A DNA stretch of 14,350 nucleotides from CAYNLK01 sp964398055 (GTDB lineage: Bacteria > Chloroflexota > Anaerolineae > 4572-78 > J111): positions 1 to 14,350 of the forward strand of contig CAYNLK010000090.1 of assembly GCA_964398055.1 (NCBI GenBank), in the 5' to 3' direction. Shown here piece after piece: positions 7,939 to 12,673 of this stretch. Position 1 is the first letter of the stretch; each line of letters opens with the position of its first letter. Under the pieces are notes generated by a model. The model had not been told where the DNA came from and made no database searches. It worked only from the letters and a program-made list of their open reading frames with translations. Position numbers and translations under genes: made by a program.

Positions 7939-8020
7939 GGTAACCGACGCTTCAGAAGTCAAAAACCGGATTGACTCCGAAGCACGCTGCCCTTAAGAAT
8001 TGTAAAAAGCGCCGGTCACT
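7939..8020. repeat. dyad element B: diverged relative of element A, ~82 bp
   Basis: The outer arms GGTAACCGACGCTT (7939-7952) and AAGCGCCGGTCACT (8007-8020) pair with three mismatches and are close to those of element A. The inner hairpin is again next to the left arm: AGTCAA/TTGACT (7957-7962 with 7971-7976), extended by GCTTC/GAAGC (7949-7953 with 7979-7983). Arm sequence, total length and asymmetric inner hairpin all match element A, so both appear to be copies of one element in the same orientation. Here it sits upstream of the zinc peptidase promoter. Confidence 0.55.
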
Positions 8021-8158
8021 CACTTATTCTCGAACTCAAGTCTATAATCGTTGCTACAATTATACCTGAAAATATATTAGAACTGAATTAGAATTTTTCA
8101 ATTCCTCGATGACGCCGGTATTGCGGTTGGCGATCCGGTTCGCTGGCTGAGCTGACGT
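8021..8158. other. AT-rich divergent spacer without a supported gene
   Basis: This is the middle of the 368-base gap between the divergent zinc peptidase (start 7870) and iclR-type (start 8239) genes; the rest holds dyad element B and two promoters. Positions 8040-8102 are strongly AT-rich, with TATAAT-like strings (8043-8048) but no matching -35. A short GC-rich patch (8105-8155) reads as 16 codons plus a stop and may be a gene remnant, but nothing supports an intact gene. Confidence 0.5.
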
Positions 8159-8187
8159 TTGACAGCCATATCGACGGGGTATATAAT
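8159..8187 (+). promoter_or_regulatory. perfect-consensus sigma70 promoter of the IclR-led module
   Basis: TTGACA (8159-8164), 17 bases, TATAAT (8182-8187): both hexamers and the spacing are exact consensus. The expected transcription start is near 8194, giving a leader of about 45 bases before the ATG at 8239. So strong a promoter in front of a regulator gene suggests it is kept in check by repression, and a dyad lies just downstream. Confidence 0.85.
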
Positions 8188-8200
8188 CGACTTCACATTA

Positions 8201-8215
8201 TGGAATGATATTTCA
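8201..8215 (+). promoter_or_regulatory. candidate IclR-family operator
   Basis: The imperfect dyad TGGAATGATATTTCA has arms TGGAA/TTTCA and resembles the E. coli IclR site (TGGAAATNATTTCCA) at its ends, with 9 of 14 defined positions equal. It begins about seven bases after the expected transcription start of the consensus promoter, a position suited to autorepression. The similarity is partial. Confidence 0.35.
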
Positions 8216-8238
8216 GATTAAAGCTGTAGACCGCAACG

Positions 8239-9048
8239 ATGTCTGCCGGTGAACCGTACCCTGGGACTCAGGCCGTTTGGCGAGCCATCAGCCTGCTGAA
8301 GGCCTTTACCGACGAACAACCCGAACTAAGCCTGACCGACCTGGCCCACCTCGTCGGCCTGAATAAAACCACCGCTTACCGCTTACTGACAGCCCTGGAG
8401 AATGAGGGGCTGGTGGCGCGCAATGCCAACACCGAAACCTACCGGCTTGGTCCGGAGGTAATTGTTTTGGGTGGGCGGGCTTTGCGCGCCAATGAGCTGC
8501 GCCCGCTCAGCCGGGTTGAATTACTGGCGCTGGCCCAAGAAATTGGCGAGGCCGCCACCCTGGAGATTCTGGTGGGAGACGAGGTGTTGGTGCTGGAAGA
8601 GATTCCCGGCGGCCATCTGGTCAGCACCAACCAGGCTGTGGGCACGCGCTGGCCGGCTTATGCCACCTCGACCGGCAAGGCGATATTGGCCGATCTGCCA
8701 GACTCGGCCCTGGCGATGGCGTTAACCAGGCCCCTGGTTCCGTTGACCGAGCGAACCATTACCAACCTGGCCGATCTGCGGGCCGAGTTAACCCAGGCGC
8801 GGGCGCAAGGTTACGCGGTGGCCGATCAGGAAATTGAGATCGGCTTCATTGCCGTGGGTGCGGCCATCCGCAACCACGAGGGCCAGGTGGTGGCGGCTAT
8901 CAGCGTCAACGGACCGACCGCCCGCCTTACCCCGGCGCGGCTGCCGGCGGTGGGGGCGCGGGTCAAGGCCGCGGCCGAACGGATTTCGGACAAGCTCGGC
9001 TTCAGAACAAGTGAGCAGAGGGGCAGAGGAGCAGAGGAGCAGGGCTGA
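8239..9048 (+). CDS. IclR-family transcriptional regulator
   Basis: This 269-residue protein has the standard IclR layout. An N-terminal winged helix-turn-helix (~8-75) shows AVWRAISLLKAF, the LSLTDLAHLVGLNKTTAYRLLTALENEGLV recognition region and a wing ending TYRLGP. The C-terminal effector-binding domain (~85-250) shows WPAYATSTGKAILA, the GYAVADQEIEIGFIAVGAAI segment and a terminal VVAAISVNGPTARL strand. The family binds small metabolites and controls adjacent catabolic genes, here most likely the downstream GcvT-like and FAD oxidoreductase genes. Natural IclR proteins usually end near the helix KAAAERISDKLGF; the last ~15 residues (RTSEQRGRGAEEQG) are encoded by a purine-rich repeat that has moved into the 3' end of the gene. 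No clear Shine-Dalgarno precedes the ATG. The promoter is consensus and the operator candidate lies in the leader. Confidence 0.93.
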   Translation: MSAGEPYPGTQAVWRAISLLKAFTDEQPELSLTDLAHLVGLNKTTAYRLLTALENEGLVARNANTETYRLGPEVIVLGGRALRANELRPLSRVELLALAQEIGEAATLEILVGDEVLVLEEIPGGHLVSTNQAVGTRWPAYATSTGKAILADLPDSALAMALTRPLVPLTERTITNLADLRAELTQARAQGYAVADQEIEIGFIAVGAAIRNHEGQVVAAISVNGPTARLTPARLPAVGARVKAAAERISDKLGFRTSEQRGRGAEEQG

Positions 9049-9095
9049 GGCGGACCTTATTCCTCTGCCCCCTTGCTCCTCTGCCTCCCTGCTTG
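9008..9095. repeat. gene-less pair of inverted purine-rich repeats (STRR-like)
   Basis: The left arm (9008-9045) is built from GAGCAGAGG/GGCAGAGGAGC-type heptamer-like units. The right arm (9061-9095) is its imperfect reverse complement (CCTCTGCC, TTGCTCCTCTGCC, CCCTGCTTGG). Only ~15 bases lie between them, so the transcript could fold into a long imperfect stem between the iclR stop and the gcvT-like gene. The arms are of the same family as those enclosing the four-helix-bundle gene at 11973-12652, and the outer ends share the AAGCAGGG-type start on the right arm. The left arm codes for the C-terminus of the IclR-family protein. Confidence 0.75.
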
Positions 9096-9132
9096 GTCAT
9101 AACGTTATTTTCTTTGCCGAAGAGGAGGGGCA

Positions 9133-10326
9133 ATGCCTATTCCTACCCCATTTCACGCCAAAACCTCGGCCATCTGTGAGAGTTATGAGTGGCATAACTG
9201 GTCCGGTTATCTGGCCGCGGCCACTTATGAACCGACTCATGAGCGGGAATATTACGCCGTTCGCAACGCCGCGGCGCTGTTCGATATTTCCCCCTTATTC
9301 AAATATGGGATCAGCGGGCCGCAAGCCCTCCGGCTGGTCAACCGGATTGTGACGCGCGACCTGTCGCACAGTGAGGTTGGCCAGGTATTCTATACGCCGT
9401 GGTGTGACGAGAAGGGCAAGGTGATCGATGATGGTACGGTTGCCCGGCTGGCCAATGATCGCTTTTTCATCACCTCGGCCGACCCCAACCTGCGCTGGTT
9501 TCAGGATTGCGGTTTTGGGTTGGAGGCGGAGGTGGTTGATCTCTCGACCGAACTGGCGGCCCTAGCCTTGCAGGGTCCCCATGCCTGCAATATCCTCAAG
9601 CTGGCGGCAGTCGAAATCGACCTGGACAGCCTCAACTATTTCCGGCTGGCTCCGGCCAAAATCGATAACTTTGCCCTGACCATCAGCCGCACCGGCTACA
9701 CCGGCGACCTGGGCTACGAACTGTGGGTGGCCCCGCAGCACGCCGGGCGGTTATGGGATATCCTGCTCGATGCCGGTCACGGTTACGGGATCACCCCGGC
9801 CGGCATCATCGCCCTGGATATTGCCCGCATCGAGGCCGGCCTGCTTTTGATCGAGGTCGATTACATCTCGTCCCACAAAGCCTTGATCGAGGCCCAAAAA
9901 TCCTCGCCGTTCGAGCTTGGGCTGGGCTGGGCAGTCTCCCTGGCTAAGGAGGATTTTGTGGGCCGCCGGGCCTTGTTGGCCCAACAGCAAGCCGGCCCCA
10001 AATGGCAGTTCGTCGGTCTGGAGATCGATTGGCCGGCCCTGGAAAAGCTCTTTGCCGCGGTTGATCTGCCGCCGCTGGTGGCCGGGCGAGCCTCGCGCCT
10101 CGCCGTGCCGGTTTATAACAAAAGGGGTAAGCAGATCGGCCAGGCCACCAGCCGGACTTTTTCGCCCATTCTCAAGAAATATATTGCCCTGGCCACGGTC
10201 GAGAGCCAATATGCTGCGCTCGGAACCCAACTGGAGATCGAGGTAACGGTGGAGTACAGCCGCCAGAAATGTCCGGTCACCGTCGTCAAGCTACCCTTTT
10301 TTGATCCGCCGCGCAAGCGCGCCTGA
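9133..10326 (+). CDS. stand-alone GcvT-family aminomethyltransferase / folate-dependent demethylase
   Basis: This 397-residue GcvT (T-protein) homologue starts at an ATG preceded by GAGGAGGGG. Family marks are EYYAVRNAAALFDISPLFKYGISG (~38-63), the catalytic-type aspartate in GKVIDDGTV (D99/D100), the folate-pocket segment SRTGYTGDLGYELWV (~185-199), GITPAGIIALDIARIEAG (~218-235) and a C-terminal barrel-like domain (~300-385). GcvT-family enzymes move a one-carbon unit from an aminomethyl or methyl donor to tetrahydrofolate. No glycine cleavage genes (gcvH, gcvP, lpd) adjoin it, so the glycine cleavage role is unlikely. A demethylase or aminomethyltransferase for another methylated compound (DmdA-like in principle) fits the context of an IclR regulator and two FAD oxidoreductases. 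The substrate is unknown. The next gene starts 44 bases downstream, consistent with one operon. Confidence 0.88.
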   Translation: MPIPTPFHAKTSAICESYEWHNWSGYLAAATYEPTHEREYYAVRNAAALFDISPLFKYGISGPQALRLVNRIVTRDLSHSEVGQVFYTPWCDEKGKVIDDGTVARLANDRFFITSADPNLRWFQDCGFGLEAEVVDLSTELAALALQGPHACNILKLAAVEIDLDSLNYFRLAPAKIDNFALTISRTGYTGDLGYELWVAPQHAGRLWDILLDAGHGYGITPAGIIALDIARIEAGLLLIEVDYISSHKALIEAQKSSPFELGLGWAVSLAKEDFVGRRALLAQQQAGPKWQFVGLEIDWPALEKLFAAVDLPPLVAGRASRLAVPVYNKRGKQIGQATSRTFSPILKKYIALATVESQYAALGTQLEIEVTVEYSRQKCPVTVVKLPFFDPPRKRA

Positions 10327-10370
10327 GTGGGGAAATCCAATCTTATTTTTGATATGGAAGAAGTCAGCCT

Positions 10371-11951
10371 ATGAGTAAAAAGTACGATGCTATTATTATC
10401 GGCGCCGGTCACAACGGCCTGGTGGCCGCGGCTTACCTGGCCCGGGCCGGCAAAGAGGTGCTGGTGCTGGAGCGGCGCCACCTGGTCGGCGGGGCGACGG
10501 TCACCGAGGAGATTTATCCCGGCTTCAAATACACCGTTTTCTCCTATGTGGTCAGCCTTTTGCGGCCGGAAGTCATCCGCGACTTGAACCTGCCGCAGCA
10601 CGGTTTGACCATCCTGCCCCTGGAAAGCACCCTTACCCCCCTACCCAACGGTGACTATCTCTACCGCGATGCCGATCATTTCCGCACCTGGCGCGATATC
10701 GCCCGCCACTCGCAGCGTGACGCCGAAGCCTACGAGGAGTATAGCCGGACGATGTACTTTATGGCCAAGGCGGTCAAATACATCCTGGGCATCATCCCGC
10801 CCGACCCCACCCGCCTGAATCCCAAAGAGTTGTTGGGGCTGGCCGGCTTGGGCCGCCATTTTCTGAATTTGGGCGAAGAAAAGCTCTACATGCTCACCCG
10901 GCTGATGACCATGAGCTCGGCCGACTTTCTGGAATATTGGTTTGAAACCGACTGCCTCAAAGCCACCCTGTCGGCCAGCGGGATCATCGGGACGTACCTG
11001 GGGCCGCGCTCGCCCGGCACCGCCTACGTGTTGCTGCACCATTACATGGGTGAGATCGACGGCGCTTTCCGGGCCTGGGGCTTTCAAAAAGGCGGCACCG
11101 GGGCCATTGCCGAGGTCATTGCCCGCTCGGCCCGCGCCTTTGGGGCGGACATCCGGGTCAATGCCCCTGTGGCCGAGGTGCTGGTCAAAAATGGTCGGGT
11201 GGTGGGCGTGGCCCTGGCCAACGGGGATGAATTCCAGGCCGATGTGGTTGTCTCCAGCCTGGACCCCAAGCGCACCTTTCTCGAGCTGGTTGACGCTGCC
11301 CAACTGCCGGCTGATTTCGTCGAGGTTATTCAAAAGTACCGCATCCGCGGCTCGTCGGGCAAAGTCAACCTGGCCCTCGACGCCGCCCCGAACCTGGCTT
11401 GTATGCCCGGCACAGGGCCGCACCTGCGCGGGGCTATCTCCATCAGCCCCAGCGTCGACTACCTGGAACGGGCCTACGACGACGCCAAATATGGCGACTT
11501 CTCCCGCCGCCCCTACATTGATATCATCATCCCCTCCATGATCGACCCCGATATGGCTCCACCCGGCAAGCACGTGATGTCGTGCTTTGTGCAGTATGCG
11601 CCCTACCAGTTGCGGTCAGGCACCTGGGAGGAGAAGCGGGAGGCTTTTGGCGATACCGTGATTGACACGCTGGCCGAGTACATTCCCAATTTGAAGGATA
11701 TCATCCTTCATCGCCAGGTAATGACGCCGTGGGACATCGAGCAGACGACCGGGCTGTCCCAGGGCAACATCTTCCAGGGGGAACTCAGTCTGTCCCAACT
11801 CTTCTTCCTGCGACCCGCGCCCGGCTACGCCCAGTACCGCAGCCCGATCAAGAACTATTACCAGTGCGGCTCCGGTACTCATCCCGGCGGCGGCATTATG
11901 GGCGCGTCGGGCCGGTTCGCTGCGCTGGAGATATTAAAAGACCACTCATGA
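10371..11951 (+). CDS. FAD-dependent oxidoreductase, CrtI/PYROXD2-like (paralogue 1)
   Basis: This 526-residue flavoprotein has an N-terminal Rossmann dinucleotide-binding motif IIIGAGHNGL (G11, G13, G16) ending at E34 (VLVLERR). The conserved LVGGATVTEEIYPGF loop follows. Near the C-terminus is the FAD-contact motif GSGTHPGGGIMGASG (~500-514) typical of the phytoene desaturase/PYROXD2-like superfamily. The central region (YLERAYDDAKYGDFSRRPY, ~365-383) is shared with the paralogue at 12674-14284. No carotenoid genes adjoin it, so a carotenoid role is not supported; oxidation of a small or amine-type substrate together with the GcvT-like enzyme is an inference. The start ATG has a weak GGAAG about 12 bases upstream and probably depends on the upstream operon promoter. 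Confidence 0.9.
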   Translation: MSKKYDAIIIGAGHNGLVAAAYLARAGKEVLVLERRHLVGGATVTEEIYPGFKYTVFSYVVSLLRPEVIRDLNLPQHGLTILPLESTLTPLPNGDYLYRDADHFRTWRDIARHSQRDAEAYEEYSRTMYFMAKAVKYILGIIPPDPTRLNPKELLGLAGLGRHFLNLGEEKLYMLTRLMTMSSADFLEYWFETDCLKATLSASGIIGTYLGPRSPGTAYVLLHHYMGEIDGAFRAWGFQKGGTGAIAEVIARSARAFGADIRVNAPVAEVLVKNGRVVGVALANGDEFQADVVVSSLDPKRTFLELVDAAQLPADFVEVIQKYRIRGSSGKVNLALDAAPNLACMPGTGPHLRGAISISPSVDYLERAYDDAKYGDFSRRPYIDIIIPSMIDPDMAPPGKHVMSCFVQYAPYQLRSGTWEEKREAFGDTVIDTLAEYIPNLKDIILHRQVMTPWDIEQTTGLSQGNIFQGELSLSQLFFLRPAPGYAQYRSPIKNYYQCGSGTHPGGGIMGASGRFAALEILKDHS

Positions 11952-12175
11952 GGTTGGCAGATGGTTAGTGAAAAGCAGGGGAGCAGAGGTGCAAAGGCGC
12001 GGGGGAGCAGGAGGGCGGAGGGGCAGGGGAGCAGAAAGCCGATCCGGAGTCATCGGGAGTTGGAGGTGTATCAGTTGGCCTTTGAAGCGTCAATGAAGAT
12101 TTTTGAGATGACCAAGAATTTTCCTGCCGAGGAGCGGTATTCATTGACCGACCAGATTCGACGCTCGTCCCGATC

Positions 12176-12191
12176 GGTTTGCGCTAATTTG
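12176..12191. repeat. left copy of 16-bp target-site duplication
   Basis: GGTTTGCGCTAATTTG immediately precedes the MITE and is repeated exactly at 12329-12344. It encodes part of the conserved VCANL segment of the four-helix-bundle protein, so one copy belongs to the intact gene. Confidence 0.9.
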
Positions 12192-12328
12192 TGTAGTAGT
12201 CAACAAGATGTTGAACACCGGGAAGCTGCAATGTATCCCTCTGGAGTCGAGGCTTTAGCCGGTAATTGGGCGCAAAAAACCGGCTGAAGCCTCGACTCCA
12301 ACTGTTCAAAATGTCTCTGACTACTACA
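12192..12328. mobile_element. 137-bp MITE with perfect 11-bp terminal inverted repeats
   Basis: The element begins TGTAGTAGTCA and ends TGACTACTACA, a perfect 11-bp inverted repeat that extends imperfectly to about 27 bp (TTGAAC/GTTCAA visible). It is flanked by an exact 16-bp direct repeat. Inside is a 20-bp stem, GGAGTCGAGGCTTTAGCCGG (12243-12262), against a partner at 12280-12299 with a single T/C difference (a G-U pair in RNA). It encodes no protein, so it is non-autonomous. The 16-bp duplication is long for most IS families; long, variable duplications are known in the IS1634 family, which is only a suggestion for the parent element. Removing the element and one duplication restores the four-helix-bundle coding sequence across the junction. 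Confidence 0.92.
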
Positions 12329-12344
12329 GGTTTGCGCTAATTTG
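12329..12344. repeat. right copy of 16-bp target-site duplication
   Basis: This is an exact copy of 12176-12191 directly after the MITE; the four-helix-bundle coding frame resumes through it into the AEAWRKRR segment. Confidence 0.9.
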
Positions 12345-12673
12345 GCTGAAGCTTGGCGCAAACGTCGCTATGAAGGCGCTTTCGTCAATAAGTTGAGCGA
12401 CTCAGAAGCTGAGGCGGCCGAAACCCAAACCTGGCTCGAATTTGCGGTTAAGTGCAAAATTATCTGGAACCTGAAATTGGGCGTGAGTTGTATCAAGTTT
12501 ATGATCAGATTTTGGGAAAGTTGGTGAGTATGATCAATAACCCAACGCCCTGGTTGCTGGAAAAATAAATGCAAGGAGCTTTATCAACAGAAGCAGAGCC
12601 TTCTTCCCTCACCCCTGTCCCCTTGCCCCTCTGCTCCCTGGCTCCCCTGCTTGTTATGTAAAGGATCACCAGG

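Larger units (their letters stand above)
11961..12568 (+). pseudogene. four-helix-bundle (23S rRNA IVS-type) protein gene, disrupted twice
   Basis: The reading frame starts in the purine-rich left arm of the repeat unit (N-terminus MVSEKQGSRGAKARGSRRAE). It then gives IRSHRELEVYQLAFEASMKI and QIRRSSRSVCANL, the signature of the four-helix-bundle/23S rRNA intervening-sequence protein family (usually ~115-125 residues). After ANL (12191) a 137-bp MITE plus its duplicated target interrupts the gene. The element and one duplication add 153 bp, 51 codons, so the frame is kept, but a TGA inside the element (12285-12287) ends translation. Past the element the same frame resumes (AEAWRKRRYEGAFVNKLSDSEAEAAETQTWLEFAVKCK). 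A one-base loss (or equivalent) near 12456-12462 then shifts the true continuation YLEPEIGRELYQVYDQILGKL to another frame, which ends at 12568. The gene is therefore inactive. Family members bind RNA or form pentameric bundles, but their role is mostly unknown. Confidence 0.88.
11973..12652. mobile_element. purine-rich inverted-repeat unit carrying the four-helix-bundle gene
   Basis: The left arm (11973-12036) is purine-rich (AGCAGGGGAGCAG-type units) and the right arm (~12599-12652) is pyrimidine-rich and roughly its reverse complement. The outermost 12 bases are a perfect inverted repeat, AAGCAGGGGAGC (11973-11984) against GCTCCCCTGCTT (12641-12652). Between them lies only the disrupted four-helix-bundle gene. 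The unit separates two paralogous flavoenzyme genes that would otherwise be neighbours, as expected of an insertion. No transposase is present and no clear target duplication was found, so any mobility would rely on functions elsewhere. Calling it a mobile unit is inference; the repeats and their symmetry are directly visible. Confidence 0.6.

Noticed and set aside
9133..10326. Glycine cleavage system T-protein (gcvT) as a definite gene name
   Set aside because: No gcvH, gcvP or lpd adjoin it and the context is an IclR/flavoenzyme module, so only family membership is claimed.
10641..11573. 310-codon open frame on the minus strand opposite flavoenzyme 1
   Set aside because: Long antisense frames are common in GC-rich coding DNA; the plus strand has unmistakable FAD motifs and the antisense product resembles nothing. 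A similar frame opposite flavoenzyme 2 (13154-14128) was rejected for the same reason.
11961..12287. An intact 108-residue protein gene
   Set aside because: The last ~32 codons are MITE sequence; the conserved family continuation lies beyond the element, so this is a truncated reading of a disrupted gene.
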